64,000 nt of DNA from JAWKXU01 sp020446465 (GCA_041396845.1 JAWKXU010000003.1:310001-374000); one strand, 5' to 3'; positions 43,663-52,880 are shown, counted from the first letter of the stretch. Notes: generated by a model from the letters alone, not told the origin. Numbers and translations are program-made.

Positions 43663-44289
43663 ATGGAAATCATCCTGCTCGAACGTATCGAGAAGCTCGG
43701 AAGCATCGGCGACATCGTCTCCGTCAAGGACGGCTATGCCCGAAACTTCCTGCTGCCGAACAAGAAAGCCCTGCGCTCCAACGAAGCCAACAAAAAGGTC
43801 TTCGAAGCCAACCGTGAGCGTCTGGAAAAAGAAAACGCCGAACGCCGCAGCGATGCGGAAAAGTCTGGTGGCAAGCTGGAAGGCGTCGAAATCGTTCTGA
43901 TTCGTGCGTCATCCAACTCTGGTCAGCTTTATGGTTCGGTTGCGGTGCGTGACATCGTCGATGGCCTGAAGGACAAGGGGCACGACGTGAACAAGTCGCA
44001 GGTCGTTCTCGAACGCCCGATCAAGACGCTTGGCGTGTTCGATGTGCGCGTCAACCTGCACCCTGAAGTTCACGTCACTGTGAAGGCGAACGTCGCCCGC
44101 TCCGATGACGAAGCCGAACTGCAGAGCAAGGGCGTCGATGTCATGGCGCAGATGTTCGAAGAAGAAAAAGTGCCGACCGGCTTTACCGAAACAGTCGATC
44201 CCAACGCAGAACCGGGCGAAATCGCTGCGGACGTGCTGGAAGACGCTGCTGAAACGGCTGGCGAAGGTGGCGAGGAAGCCGCCGCCTGA
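43663..44289 (+). CDS. rplI: Ribosomal protein L9 with extended acidic tail
   Basis: A 208-residue L9. MEIILLERIEKLGSIGDIVSVKDGYARNFLLP is the typical N-terminal domain start, and the connecting helix and C-terminal domain (LYGSVAVRDIVDGL; HVTVKANVARS) follow. The usual length is about 150; here some 40-50 extra residues rich in Ala, Glu and Gly form a tail. Such tails are seen in alphaproteobacteria. An AAGGAGGG site lies upstream. The operon ends at a good intrinsic terminator. Confidence 0.97.
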   Translation: MEIILLERIEKLGSIGDIVSVKDGYARNFLLPNKKALRSNEANKKVFEANRERLEKENAERRSDAEKSGGKLEGVEIVLIRASSNSGQLYGSVAVRDIVDGLKDKGHDVNKSQVVLERPIKTLGVFDVRVNLHPEVHVTVKANVARSDDEAELQSKGVDVMAQMFEEEKVPTGFTETVDPNAEPGEIAADVLEDAAETAGEGGEEAAA

Positions 44290-44314
44290 TCCCTGCCTGA
44301 CAGCACATCATTAC

Positions 44315-44351
44315 AAAAGGGGCGCCCCGGTAATCCGGCGGCGCCCTTTTT
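44315..44351 (+). terminator. Intrinsic terminator of rpsF-rpsR-rplI
   Basis: GGGCGCC at 44320-44326 pairs with GGCGCCC at 44340-44346, and TTTTT follows at 44347-44351. A-residues before the stem make it potentially bidirectional, also serving the convergent alpha/beta hydrolase gene. Confidence 0.8.
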
Positions 44352-44359
44352 CATGCCCA

Positions 44360-45115
44360 TCAGGATGACAGAAACGCCGCTATTGCAACGCCAAGATCGG
44401 GTTTTGTCACGCTGCTCATATGGGTGCCGGGGACAAACTTAAGGCGCCCGTCAGGCAAAAGATCGGCAAGCTCGTCCGGCGGGCCATTATCATTATCTTC
44501 ATCGCCACACAGAACCAGCGTCGGCATTGTGATGGCCGCCAGATCCTGAACAGACTGATTTCGGATCGACATCAACAGGCAACGGGCGGCCTCATGGTCG
44601 ATTTTCATGGTTTTCATGAATTGTGCAGCCATCCAGGCCGGATCGCCGCGCTCCAGACTATCGAAACGCTCAATCATATCGAGAAAGAACTGCGCACGGT
44701 GTGTCCACCCTGTCAGCCCTTGCAGCCCCATCCCCGCCAGCACCAGCCGCCGCGGCATCAACCCTTGCGTCACCGCCTCCGCCGCGGTGCGTGCACCCAG
44801 CGAAAAGCCGGCGAGATCGAAATCCGTCAAACCCAACGCATCCACAAGCGTAACGAGGTCACGCACCAGCACAAATTGGGGGTAGGCTGCTTCATCGCGC
44901 GGTGCATCGCTTTGTCCATGTGCCCGCAAATCCGGCATGATTACCTCGAACCCGGCTTCAACCAGACAGGAAGCATGGCCGAATTTGACCCAGTTGACTT
45001 GCGCATTCGAGAACAGGCCGTGGAGCAGGACGACAGGACGCCCCTTGCCGCAACGATGGACAGCAAGCTTCACCCCATCGAACGATGCGATATGACTGGT
45101 CGTGATACCCTGCAT
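44360..45115 (-). CDS. Alpha/beta hydrolase
   Basis: A 251-residue alpha/beta hydrolase. VVLLHGLFSNAQVNW gives the oxyanion loop, GFSLGARTAAE holds the nucleophilic Ser, LCGDEDND the acid and GTHMSSV the His, so the triad is complete. The pattern resembles small esterases or lactonases; no substrate is claimed. It is divergent from marR. The operator palindrome lies between the two starts, so MarR might also control this gene. Confidence 0.83.
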   Translation of the reverse strand: MQGITTSHIASFDGVKLAVHRCGKGRPVVLLHGLFSNAQVNWVKFGHASCLVEAGFEVIMPDLRAHGQSDAPRDEAAYPQFVLVRDLVTLVDALGLTDFDLAGFSLGARTAAEAVTQGLMPRRLVLAGMGLQGLTGWTHRAQFFLDMIERFDSLERGDPAWMAAQFMKTMKIDHEAARCLLMSIRNQSVQDLAAITMPTLVLCGDEDNDNGPPDELADLLPDGRLKFVPGTHMSSVTKPDLGVAIAAFLSS

Positions 45116-45192
45116 TGACTTTCCTGCTCTTGAAGTCGTTCGAGGATTTGACTGTTACTGCCAATGCTCCGGATGGCAAAGTGACTTGCCAT

Positions 45193-45210
45193 TAATAAGC
45201 CTGCTTATTA
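45193..45210. promoter_or_regulatory. MarR-type operator palindrome
   Basis: TAATAAGCCTGCTTATTA is perfectly symmetric apart from the central CT. It lies 12 bases before the chosen marR start and 78 bases from the divergent hydrolase start. Its length and AT-rich arms fit a MarR dimer site, so autorepression of marR-emrA-emrB is likely. Confidence 0.65.
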
Positions 45211-45221
45211 TATCCCACCTT

Positions 45222-45674
45222 ATGGAACCGGAAATGAGTTATCTCGTGGGTGATATCGCCCGCCTGTTACGCCGCGCATTTGACGAGCGTGTGCGCGAAC
45301 TCGGCGTGACGTCGACCCAGGCCCGCCTTTTGCTGATTCTGGATCGCCATCCCAACGAGAACCAGGCCTTTTATGCCGAGAGGCTCGATGTTGAACCGAT
45401 GACCTTGTGCCGCATGGTCGACCGCATGGAAGAAAGTGGCCTGGTGGAACGCAAGCCGGACCCGAACGACCGGCGCGCGCGGCTTGTATCCCTCACCCCC
45501 AGAAGCCATAGCGAGCTTGCCCGTATACGCTCCACCCTGACTGAACTGAACACGCAAATGCTGGACGGCTTCACGCTGGAAGATCAATCTCAACTCCGCA
45601 AACTTATTGGCAATCTTGCTACCAACCTCGGCCAGCTTTGCGATCGGCCAGAAGGATTGCGCGCTCATGGCTGA
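45222..45674 (+). CDS. MarR-family transcriptional regulator
   Basis: A 150-residue winged-helix regulator. SYLVGDIARLLRRAFDERVRELGVT, the recognition region (AERLDVEPMTLCRMVDRMEESGLVER) and the wing DPNDRRARLVSLT are typical. It probably represses the emrAB pump genes downstream and itself through the palindrome at 45193-45210, releasing when it binds a drug-like ligand. ATG at 45222 is chosen because it lies just after the operator; 45234 is possible. It overlaps emrA by eight bases. Confidence 0.9.
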   Translation: MEPEMSYLVGDIARLLRRAFDERVRELGVTSTQARLLLILDRHPNENQAFYAERLDVEPMTLCRMVDRMEESGLVERKPDPNDRRARLVSLTPRSHSELARIRSTLTELNTQMLDGFTLEDQSQLRKLIGNLATNLGQLCDRPEGLRAHG

Positions 45675-46788
45675 AGCAGACTTTCAGCACCCGGAACCTC
45701 AAAAGGACGCAGCCATGGCCAACCAGCCAGATGAGAATGCGGAGGCAACGCCCAGTGCAACCGCTGCGCCGCCTGAACGAAAAACGCGACGGCTTGTGGT
45801 GATGATTTCCGTCCCGTTGCTGCTGGTTATTGCGGCAACGGCTTACTGGATCAGCCTGCAAGGCAAGGTTTCGACAGACAATGCCTATGTCAAACAGGAC
45901 GCTGTCGGTGTGGCATCGGAAGTGGCCGGCAAGATCGTTGAAGTTGCGGTTACCGAAAACCAGACGGTGAAGGCAGGCGATCTGTTGTTCCGGGTCGATC
46001 CTGAACCCTACATGGTCAAGATCCAGCAGACGACCGCAGCCATTGCCGAAGCGCAAAGCAATGTCACCGCGCTGCAAAATGACGAGGCGCTATCCGGCTC
46101 GGAAATTTCGGGCGCGCGGGAAGACATAGCCTTCGCCCAATCTCGCCTGGCGAGGCAGCAAGCGCTCTGGAACAGGGGCTTTACGACCAAGGCTGACCTG
46201 GACGCCGCCAGCCACGCCGTTGCACAAGCGCGCGAAGAACTGCGTGGAGCGGAAGCACGGGCACAAGAAGCCCGCGCAAAACTGGCCCATGGCGCAGCAG
46301 TGCCGGGTGAAAATGCTCAGGTTGCAGCAGCGAGGGCGGAACGCGAGCAAGCGCAACTGGATTTGCGTCGAACCACTGTAACCGCGCCAATAGCTGGCCG
46401 CATCGCGCAGGCCGACCGATTACAGAACGGACAGATGGCCGTCACATCCCTGCCGATGGTGACAATCATCAGTGAAGCATCAAGTTACGTCGAAGCGAAT
46501 TTCAAGGAAACCCAACTGGATGACATGCGCGTAGGCCAACCAGCCGAAATCGAACTGGACGCATACCCCGGCCTGACCTTGAAGGGCCGTGTTCTGTCAA
46601 TCGGATCAGGGACAGGATCGGAATTTTCGATCCTCCCGGCCCAGAACGCCACGGGTAACTGGGTGAAAGTCACGCAACGCGTCCCGGTGCGGATAGCCAT
46701 TACGGATAAAAGCCCGCGCCGTCTGATTGCGGGCCTCTCCGCGACTGTCACCGTCTTCACTGACAAAGGCACTGAAAAAGCGAACTGA
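45667..46788 (+). CDS. emrA: EmrA-like membrane fusion protein of multidrug efflux
   Basis: A 373-residue HlyD/EmrA adaptor. A short cytoplasmic, Pro/Ala-rich N-terminus precedes one membrane helix (RLVVMISVPLLLVIAATAYW). The TDNAYVKQDAVGVASEVAGKIVEV lipoyl part, a coiled coil (about residues 130-230, many Ala, Glu and Gln) and the TVTAPIAGRI and ANFKETQLDDMRVGQPAEIELDAY blocks follow. It links the inner-membrane pump EmrB to an outer-membrane channel in drug export; no TolC-like gene is adjacent. It overlaps marR, showing coupling. Confidence 0.92.
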   Translation: MAEADFQHPEPQKDAAMANQPDENAEATPSATAAPPERKTRRLVVMISVPLLLVIAATAYWISLQGKVSTDNAYVKQDAVGVASEVAGKIVEVAVTENQTVKAGDLLFRVDPEPYMVKIQQTTAAIAEAQSNVTALQNDEALSGSEISGAREDIAFAQSRLARQQALWNRGFTTKADLDAASHAVAQAREELRGAEARAQEARAKLAHGAAVPGENAQVAAARAEREQAQLDLRRTTVTAPIAGRIAQADRLQNGQMAVTSLPMVTIISEASSYVEANFKETQLDDMRVGQPAEIELDAYPGLTLKGRVLSIGSGTGSEFSILPAQNATGNWVKVTQRVPVRIAITDKSPRRLIAGLSATVTVFTDKGTEKAN

Positions 46789-46791
46789 GCT

Positions 46792-48384
46792 GTGAGTGGG
46801 GACAATACAGCACAGGCCAGCCAGGCAAATTCACATCCGGCCAGGCAGGACACAACCGATCAGCCAACTGTCCATGTAGACAGCGTTCCCCTGGTCTATA
46901 TTGGCGTTCTGCTGGCTGCCGTGCTGCAGGTGCTCGACACCACAATCGCCAACGTCGCCATCCCGCACATGCAAAGCTCGCTGGGCGCAACGCAGGAAAC
47001 TGTCCTGTGGGTGCTTACCAGTTATATTGTCGCATCTGCCATTGCCCTGCCGACGGCAGGCTGGCTTTCAGCAAGGTTTGGCGCGCGCAAGCTGCTTATC
47101 CTGTCGACAACCACGTTCATTATCTCGTCAATGTTGTGCGGGCTGGCAACGACGCTCGAACAGATGGTTCTTTTTCGCGTCATTCAGGGGGCAACGGGTG
47201 CATTCCTGATGCCATTGAGCCAGACGATCCTGCTTGATGTCACCCGGCCGTCAAGGCACGCGCAAGCGATGGCATTATGGGGTAGCGGCGTTATCGTCGG
47301 GCCTATCATGGGGCCTGTCATCGGCGGCTGGCTGACTGAAAACGCCAACTGGCGGTGGGTCTTTTTCGTCAATGTGCCTGTTGGCGCGGTCGCGTTGCTG
47401 CTGATGGTCACGCAACTCCCGCAGTGGCCGCTTCGCCGTTTTCGTTTCGACTTCACTGGCTTTATCATGGTGGCACTGTGCGTGGCCTCGATCCAGCTAC
47501 TGATGGACCGTGGCCAGCATATCGACTGGTTCGATGCCACAGAAGCATGGATTTACGTGATGGTTGCCGCGTGCGCGGCATGGGTGGGAATCATCCACCT
47601 TGTGACCACGCCTAACCCCTTGTTCGACCGACAATTATGGCACGATGTCAACTTTGCAGCATCGCTTCTCATCATGCTGGTCGTCGGATTATCAGCCTAT
47701 GCTGTGCTGGCCCTTTTGCCACCAATGCTTCAATCGCTCTTCAACTATTCCGTGCTCGAAACAGGAATGGTCATCGCACCGCGCGGTATCGGCGTGCTGA
47801 TATGCGCGACGCTGGCTGGCCGTTTGTTGCGTCAGGGTGTGGACTTGCGCCTGCTTATCGCTGTGGGCTTCGTCATCATTGCCCTGTCGATGTTCGAAAT
47901 GGCGGGATGGTCGCTGGATGTCGATAGCCGTCATGTCATGGTGGCTGGCTTCATCCAGGGATTTGGTCTGGGTTTCCTGTTCGTTTCGCTCAACACCGCA
48001 GCATTTGCCACGCTGCCTGCTCATTTGCGGGCGGATGGTTCCAGCCTCATCAACCTTGCCCGCTCGATCGGTGCATCGGGGGGGATATCGGTGTCCTCAC
48101 TGATCCTTGCGCGCACGATCCAGACCAGCCACTCCGAACTGGTGCCAAATATCACCGCAGAACACACTGCCATTTTCGACCCACAAGTGGCCGGTATGTA
48201 TGGAAGCTATGGCAGCGCCGCCCTGTCCGTCGCAGACGCGGCGATCAATCGTCAGGCAGCGATGATCGGATACCTGAACGATTTCTGGATGGTGGGCTGG
48301 CTGTGCATCGCCGCCATCCCTATCGTCCTGCTTATCCGCAAACCAAAAAATGGCGTGAGCGCTGCACCGCTCGATGCACACTGA
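46792..48384 (+). CDS. emrB: EmrB/QacA-family drug efflux MFS transporter (DHA2)
   Basis: A 530-residue, 14-helix major facilitator. The motif VLDTTIANVAIPHMQ (motif D1 of DHA2), WVLTSYIVASAIALPTAGWLSARFGARK (motif A in part) and RVIQGATGAFLMPLSQ are intact. It uses the proton gradient to export amphipathic compounds together with EmrA. It starts with GTG at 46792, four bases after emrA ends. The substrate range is unknown. Confidence 0.93.
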   Translation: MSGDNTAQASQANSHPARQDTTDQPTVHVDSVPLVYIGVLLAAVLQVLDTTIANVAIPHMQSSLGATQETVLWVLTSYIVASAIALPTAGWLSARFGARKLLILSTTTFIISSMLCGLATTLEQMVLFRVIQGATGAFLMPLSQTILLDVTRPSRHAQAMALWGSGVIVGPIMGPVIGGWLTENANWRWVFFVNVPVGAVALLLMVTQLPQWPLRRFRFDFTGFIMVALCVASIQLLMDRGQHIDWFDATEAWIYVMVAACAAWVGIIHLVTTPNPLFDRQLWHDVNFAASLLIMLVVGLSAYAVLALLPPMLQSLFNYSVLETGMVIAPRGIGVLICATLAGRLLRQGVDLRLLIAVGFVIIALSMFEMAGWSLDVDSRHVMVAGFIQGFGLGFLFVSLNTAAFATLPAHLRADGSSLINLARSIGASGGISVSSLILARTIQTSHSELVPNITAEHTAIFDPQVAGMYGSYGSAALSVADAAINRQAAMIGYLNDFWMVGWLCIAAIPIVLLIRKPKNGVSAAPLDAH

Positions 48385-48403
48385 TCGCAGGCAGGCAACA
48401 GCG

Positions 48404-48427
48404 CCGCCGGTTACTTGCGACCGGCGG
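48404..48427. terminator. GC hairpin between convergent emrB and AhpD-like gene
   Basis: CCGCCGGT and ACCGGCGG form a perfect 8-pair stem with an 8-base loop. It spans the stop codon of the AhpD-like gene and lies 20 bases after emrB. No T-run. Confidence 0.45.
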
Positions 48428-48782
48428 CCTTGTCGCTCCATTGGTCAAAGGCTTCCAGAGCCTGCGCAGCATACATCGCTGACGGCCCTGCCCCCATGTA
48501 AATGGCAAGACCGACCGTTTCGGCCAGCTCCTCACGCGTAGCCCCTGCCCGCTGGGCCGCCGCAACGTGATACGTGACGCACGGGTCACAGCGCACAGCA
48601 ACGGAAATTGCCACAGCCATCAATTCCTTGGTCTTGGTATCGAGCGCACCGGATTCGAGCGCAGCAGCCCCCATATCGTGGAACGCTTTCATCGCGCCCG
48701 GCGCGCTCTTGTGCAATTCCCCGACAGCCGGGTTCATACTCTTGGCCATGGCTGGCCAATCCTTGAAATTGCTTTTGGCCAT
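48411..48782 (-). CDS. Carboxymuconolactone decarboxylase family (AhpD-like) protein
   Basis: A 123-residue protein of the CMD/AhpD family. The redox motif CDPC with the following His (CVTYHVAAAQRAGAT) and an upstream Glu (TKTKELMAVAISVAVRCDPC) makes a thiol peroxidase-reductase type likely rather than a decarboxylase. It may act in oxidative stress defence. The start at 48782 follows GAGGCACACC. It is not obviously in an operon. Confidence 0.85.
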   Translation of the reverse strand: MAKSNFKDWPAMAKSMNPAVGELHKSAPGAMKAFHDMGAAALESGALDTKTKELMAVAISVAVRCDPCVTYHVAAAQRAGATREELAETVGLAIYMGAGPSAMYAAQALEAFDQWSDKAAGRK

Positions 48783-48848
48783 GGTGTGCCTCCCTTCAAA
48801 AAAGGTCATGGCAACCGCACCGCGGCAGCAGCCATGACCTGAATCAAT

Positions 48849-49874
48849 TCAGCCTTTTTTCAGATGGCGACGCCCCAGAAGTTCGGCGATCTGCACGGCG
48901 TTGAGTGCGGCGCCTTTACGCAAGTTGTCAGACACGCACCACAGTACAAGGCCATTCTCGACAGTCGGATCGTCACGCACACGGCTGACGTATGTTGCGC
49001 TGTCACCGGCGCATTCCACAGGCGTCACGTATCCACCATCTTCACGCTTGTCGACCAGCATGATGCCGGGTGCCTCACGCAGGATATCCTGCGCCTGTTC
49101 GGCTCCGAGTTCCTTTTCAAACTCCAGATTGATCGACTCGGCATGTCCCACGAAAACCGGCACGCGCACACAGGTCGCGCTGACCTTGATCTTCGGATCG
49201 AGGATCTTCTTCGTTTCCGCGACCATCTTCCATTCTTCCTTGGTCGAACCATCGTCCAGGAAAACATCGATGTGCGGAATGACGTTGAAAGCGATCTGTT
49301 TGGTGAACTTTTTGGGTTCCGCCGGATCACCCACGAAAATCGCGCGGCTCTGTTCGAACAGTTCGTCCATCCCCGCTTTGCCCGCGCCGGAAACCGACTG
49401 GTAAGTGCTTACCACCACGCGCTTGATCGTCGCGGCATCGTGCAGCGGCTTCAGCGCGACGACCATCTGCGCTGTGGAGCAGTTGGGGTTCGCGATGATG
49501 TTTTTCTTCGTATAGCCATCGATTGCGCCCGGGTTCACCTCGGGCACGATAAGCGGCACGTCAGGGTCCATGCGATAGAGCGACGAATTGTCGATCACCA
49601 CGCAACCCTGGCTCGCTGCCTTGGGGGCATATATCTTGGTCGGGCCGGAACCGGCTGCAAACAGCGCAATATCCCATCCGGTGAAATCGAAATGTTCGAT
49701 ATTCTTGACCTTGAGCATCTTGCCCGTGTCGCCAAACTCAACCTCAGTGCCAGTTGAACGCGGGCTGGCAACTGCAGCCACCTCGTCACAGGGAAATTCA
49801 CGCTCAGCCAGAATGGCCAGCATTTCGCGCCCGACATTCCCCGTCGCCCCGACAACCGCTACGCGATAACCCAT
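48849..49874 (-). CDS. asd: Aspartate-semialdehyde dehydrogenase
   Basis: A 341-residue Asd that makes aspartate semialdehyde from aspartyl phosphate, the branch point to lysine/diaminopimelate, threonine and methionine. GATGNVGREML binds NADP, ANPNCSTAQMVVALKPLHD contains the catalytic Cys, and STYQSVSGAGKAGMDEL is typical. The start at 49874 is chosen over an ATG six codons earlier for its family-like N-terminus. It is monocistronic as far as the sequence shows. Confidence 0.96.
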   Translation of the reverse strand: MGYRVAVVGATGNVGREMLAILAEREFPCDEVAAVASPRSTGTEVEFGDTGKMLKVKNIEHFDFTGWDIALFAAGSGPTKIYAPKAASQGCVVIDNSSLYRMDPDVPLIVPEVNPGAIDGYTKKNIIANPNCSTAQMVVALKPLHDAATIKRVVVSTYQSVSGAGKAGMDELFEQSRAIFVGDPAEPKKFTKQIAFNVIPHIDVFLDDGSTKEEWKMVAETKKILDPKIKVSATCVRVPVFVGHAESINLEFEKELGAEQAQDILREAPGIMLVDKREDGGYVTPVECAGDSATYVSRVRDDPTVENGLVLWCVSDNLRKGAALNAVQIAELLGRRHLKKG

Positions 49875-49952
49875 TTCCACAATCCTTTTCATTCAACGCA
49901 TGCTGCGTGTGCGAATGGCGCGCGTTAAACCCCATTTTGCACCAGCACAAGT

Positions 49953-51155
49953 TCAGACAATTCCCGTGAGATAACCCGCCAGCATGACAGCACCGCCAAG
50001 CGACCCCGAACACCCTACAACAGCAATCCAGCGCTGGCCGGCACGGCGATAGAACGCAATCGCATTCACAAGCGCAAAAATCAGCAAAAACACCAGACTG
50101 GCCAGTTCCACCAGCCGTTCAATCCCCCCGACCAGCACTGCCACCATCGCCGCCCCTGCAATAACAACGGTGCCGAACCACGGGACGTCGCGCCTGTCGC
50201 GCGCGGCGAACAGACCCGGCAACTCTCCATCCTTTGCCGCTTGCTCGGCAAGACGCGCCGTTGCAAATATCGTGGCGTTAATGGCCGAGCCTGCCGAAAA
50301 CGTCGCAGCAAGCGAAACCGCGACAAAACCTGCAAGGCCGAATGCCTGCCTGCCCGCCACTGCGAGAGCGACTTCTTTCTGTTCCACAATCGCGCTGGCT
50401 CCTGCCAGCATGGTCGCGCCCAATGCCACAAGGATATAGGTTACAGTCGTCACCCCGATCGCCAGCGGCATTGCAAGTGCAATCGTGCGCGGGGCGTCGC
50501 GCATTTCGTCGTAATCATAGCTGAGAAGCTGGAACCCCTCATAAGCCATGAAGACGACACCGCTGCCCAGCAGAGCAGCAAGAAATCCTACCGGCTGCCC
50601 TGGGTGCAAAACCAGCCGTTCAGGCGCCCAGTGCCACAGCCCTGTCAGCGCAAGCGCCAACAGGATCACCAGCTTGCCCCATACTGCAACCTTTTCCAGC
50701 ACAGTTGCCTCGCTCGCCCCGACAAGGTTGATCCCGGCAAGAAAGGTAATCGCAACCAGAGCTGCTGCCAGAGCGGCCCAGTGCGGCGCACCAAAAGCAT
50801 TGGCCGCATAAGCCCCGAAGGTGACTGCATAGACGGAAACAGTCAGGATATAGCCCACGACGAGCACCCAGACTGCCACACGCGCCAGACGCAGCCACCC
50901 CAGTTCCCGCAAATAGGCATAGCTGCCCCCCGGCTTGCCAATCTGACGTGTCAGCGCAGAATAACTGTGTCCGGAAGCCAGCGCGATCACACCGCCGATC
51001 AGAAAACTGAGCCAGGTCCAGTGGCCCGCCACGGTGATGACCACCCCCAGCGTGGAAAAAATACCGCCGCCGATCATGCCACCCACGGCCATAGCCCATG
51101 CCCCGCCCGGACCAAGGGCTGCCTGCGATGCTGCTGGATTATCGTTGCTGGTCAT
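49953..51155 (-). CDS. APC-family amino acid permease
   Basis: A 400-residue polytopic membrane protein with about 12 hydrophobic segments. The first helix carries GGMIGGGIFSTLG, the substrate-binding loop of amino acid/polyamine/organocation transporters. The AYEGFQLLSYDYDEMRDAPRTI block is typical too. The substrate is unknown. It is shorter than the common 450-residue members. It sits between asd and rplS on the same strand, separated from rplS by a terminator. Confidence 0.85.
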   Translation of the reverse strand: MTSNDNPAASQAALGPGGAWAMAVGGMIGGGIFSTLGVVITVAGHWTWLSFLIGGVIALASGHSYSALTRQIGKPGGSYAYLRELGWLRLARVAVWVLVVGYILTVSVYAVTFGAYAANAFGAPHWAALAAALVAITFLAGINLVGASEATVLEKVAVWGKLVILLALALTGLWHWAPERLVLHPGQPVGFLAALLGSGVVFMAYEGFQLLSYDYDEMRDAPRTIALAMPLAIGVTTVTYILVALGATMLAGASAIVEQKEVALAVAGRQAFGLAGFVAVSLAATFSAGSAINATIFATARLAEQAAKDGELPGLFAARDRRDVPWFGTVVIAGAAMVAVLVGGIERLVELASLVFLLIFALVNAIAFYRRAGQRWIAVVGCSGSLGGAVMLAGYLTGIV

Positions 51156-51211
51156 GCTTGTGGATCACACTGGAGCGGCTGACGAAGTCCCGCCATCGGG
51201 ATGGAGGCAAA

Positions 51212-51249
51212 GAAAAAGGGCGGCTCCCGATCTTCCGAGAGCCGCCCTT
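51212..51249 (-). terminator. Intrinsic terminator of rpsP-rimM-trmD-rplS
   Basis: AAGGGCGGCTC at 51216-51226 pairs perfectly with GAGCCGCCCTT at 51239-51249. On the minus strand the stem is followed by a T-rich run (complement of the A-rich stretch at 51211-51217). It lies 32 bases after the rplS stop codon. Confidence 0.85.
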
Positions 51250-51280
51250 GTTTCAAACCACCCGAAGTGGCGCGATTGGC

Positions 51281-51649
51281 TTAGCCCTGGTTCTCGCGAC
51301 GCTCTGCAATACGCGCGCGTTTACCTGTGCGGCCACGCAGATAGTAAAGCTTCGCACGACGCACGACACCACGGCGAACAACGGTGATGCTGTCGATATT
51401 GGGCGAATAGAGTGGGAAGACACGCTCCACACCTTCGCCAAAGCTGATCTTGCGAACAGTGAAGTTGCTGCCCATACCCCGGTTGGAGCGGGCGATGCAC
51501 ACGCCTTCAAAGTTCTGCACACGAGTGCGCTCACCTTCCACGACGCGCACGCCGACGCGTACGGTGTCACCGGGACGGAACGCGGGAATTTCTTTTTCCG
51601 CGGAAAGCTGTTCAATCGATTCCGCTTCAATCTGCTGGATCAGGTTCAT
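51281..51649 (-). CDS. rplS: Ribosomal protein L19
   Basis: A 122-residue L19 of the 50S subunit. MNLIQQIEAESIEQLSAEKEIPAFRPGDTVRV and the RRGVVRRAKLYYLRGRTGKRARI end are typical. The start codon overlaps the trmD stop by four bases (ATGA), and the gene ends the rpsP-rimM-trmD-rplS operon with a strong terminator. Confidence 0.97.
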   Translation of the reverse strand: MNLIQQIEAESIEQLSAEKEIPAFRPGDTVRVGVRVVEGERTRVQNFEGVCIARSNRGMGSNFTVRKISFGEGVERVFPLYSPNIDSITVVRRGVVRRAKLYYLRGRTGKRARIAERRENQG

Positions 51650-52392
51650 CTGCCTGTGTCCTTCATTTCATGCCGCGCGCCAGAGGCAGACTGGTCCCGA
51701 ACGCCCCTGTGACGTTCCCAAAGGTCCGGCCTGCGTAACCGTGTATCGTCTTCGCTGCGTTGCTTGCGCCACGCCGCGATTTTCGCATGATCCCCCGATC
51801 GCAGCACTTCAGGGATCGTGCGCCCTTCCCATTCAACAGGTCGGGTATAGTGCGGATATTCAAGCAATCCTTCCTCGAAGGATTCCTCATGCCCGCTGTC
51901 GGTCGCGCCCATTACGCCGGGAAGCAGCCGAATGCAAGCATCAAGCAGCATCAAGGCTGCCGGCTCTCCGCCAGACAGGACAATATCGCCAACAGAGACC
52001 TGCTCCACCGGGCGGCCTTCGAAAATCCGTTCGTCAAAACCTTCAAACCGGCCACACAGGATTGTGACCCCCGGCCCTGCGGCCAGTTCACGGATACGCG
52101 CCTGCGTGATCGGCTTTCCGCGCGGGGTCATGGCAAGAACCGGGCAATCCGGCTGCATGGCCAGTGCCTCGTCAACCGCACGGGCCAGCACATCGACTTT
52201 CAGCACCATGCCCGCACCGCCGCCTGCCGGCGTGTCATCGACGGTGCGGTGCTTGTCCGTCGCAAAATCGCGGATCTGAACCGGGTGGCAAGACCATGTG
52301 CCCTCTTCCAGCGCGCGACCGGCCAGCGATACGCCCAGCGGCCCCGGAAACATTTCGGGGTAGAGGGTTAGAATAGTCGCCGCAAAAGTCAT
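51646..52392 (-). CDS. trmD: tRNA (guanine-N1)-methyltransferase
   Basis: A 248-residue TrmD that methylates G37 of certain tRNAs to prevent frameshifting. The deep-knot SAM-binding region shows CGRFEGFDERIFE and GDIVLSGGEPAALMLLDACIRLLPG. The start at 52392 overlaps the end of rimM, and the longer upstream frame is not conserved. The extra C-terminal residues beyond the fold are charged. Confidence 0.96.
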   Translation of the reverse strand: MTFAATILTLYPEMFPGPLGVSLAGRALEEGTWSCHPVQIRDFATDKHRTVDDTPAGGGAGMVLKVDVLARAVDEALAMQPDCPVLAMTPRGKPITQARIRELAAGPGVTILCGRFEGFDERIFEGRPVEQVSVGDIVLSGGEPAALMLLDACIRLLPGVMGATDSGHEESFEEGLLEYPHYTRPVEWEGRTIPEVLRSGDHAKIAAWRKQRSEDDTRLRRPDLWERHRGVRDQSASGARHEMKDTGR

Positions 52393-52880
52393 GGTTCGAC
52401 GAAATCGGCGGAAACGACCACCCGCGCGCCATCCCATTCGGGCACGGCCTCGGCAGTCATCGGCACCAGAAACATCTTGCCGTTGGCGCGCTCGATTTCG
52501 AGCAAGTCCCCGGCGCCATAATTCTGGACGGCAACAACTGTTCCCACAGCATCGCCGGTGCTGGAAACCACGCCCAGGCCGATCAGGTCGGCATGATAGT
52601 ATTCACCGTCATCCAGTGGCGGCAATGCCGAACGTGGAACCGTAAGCGCGGTGCCGCGCAGCTTTTCAGACGCTGTGCGGTCACCCACTTCGGCAAACCG
52701 GGCGATGGCGCCGCCCTTGTTATCGCTACGCAGTTTTTTCAGCGTCAGCGTGCCATCATTGAAGTGTTTGTAGGTGGAGAGCGCCGAAACGCCCTCCCCA
52801 AACAACTTCAGGCGGACTTCGCCCGTCACACCATGCGCGCCGATCACAGCGGCCAGCGTAACGGGCTTGTCCGGTTGCAA
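52389..52880 (-). CDS. rimM: 16S rRNA maturation factor RimM
   Basis: A 163-residue RimM, which binds S19 and helps mature the 30S head. AAVIGAHGVTGEVRLKLF and the C-terminal PRC-barrel (GDAVGTVVAVQNYGAGDLLEI; MFLVPMTAEAV) are typical. The best start is TTG at 52880, three bases after the rpsP stop, since no ATG or GTG lies before the conserved AAVIGAHG. Its 3' end overlaps trmD, so the four genes appear translationally coupled. Confidence 0.93.
   Translation of the reverse strand: MQPDKPVTLAAVIGAHGVTGEVRLKLFGEGVSALSTYKHFNDGTLTLKKLRSDNKGGAIARFAEVGDRTASEKLRGTALTVPRSALPPLDDGEYYHADLIGLGVVSSTGDAVGTVVAVQNYGAGDLLEIERANGKMFLVPMTAEAVPEWDGARVVVSADFVEP

Noticed and set aside
50241..51182. A 313-codon open frame on the plus strand
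   Set aside because: Antisense to the amino acid permease; composition is Arg/Cys/His-rich as in shadow frames.
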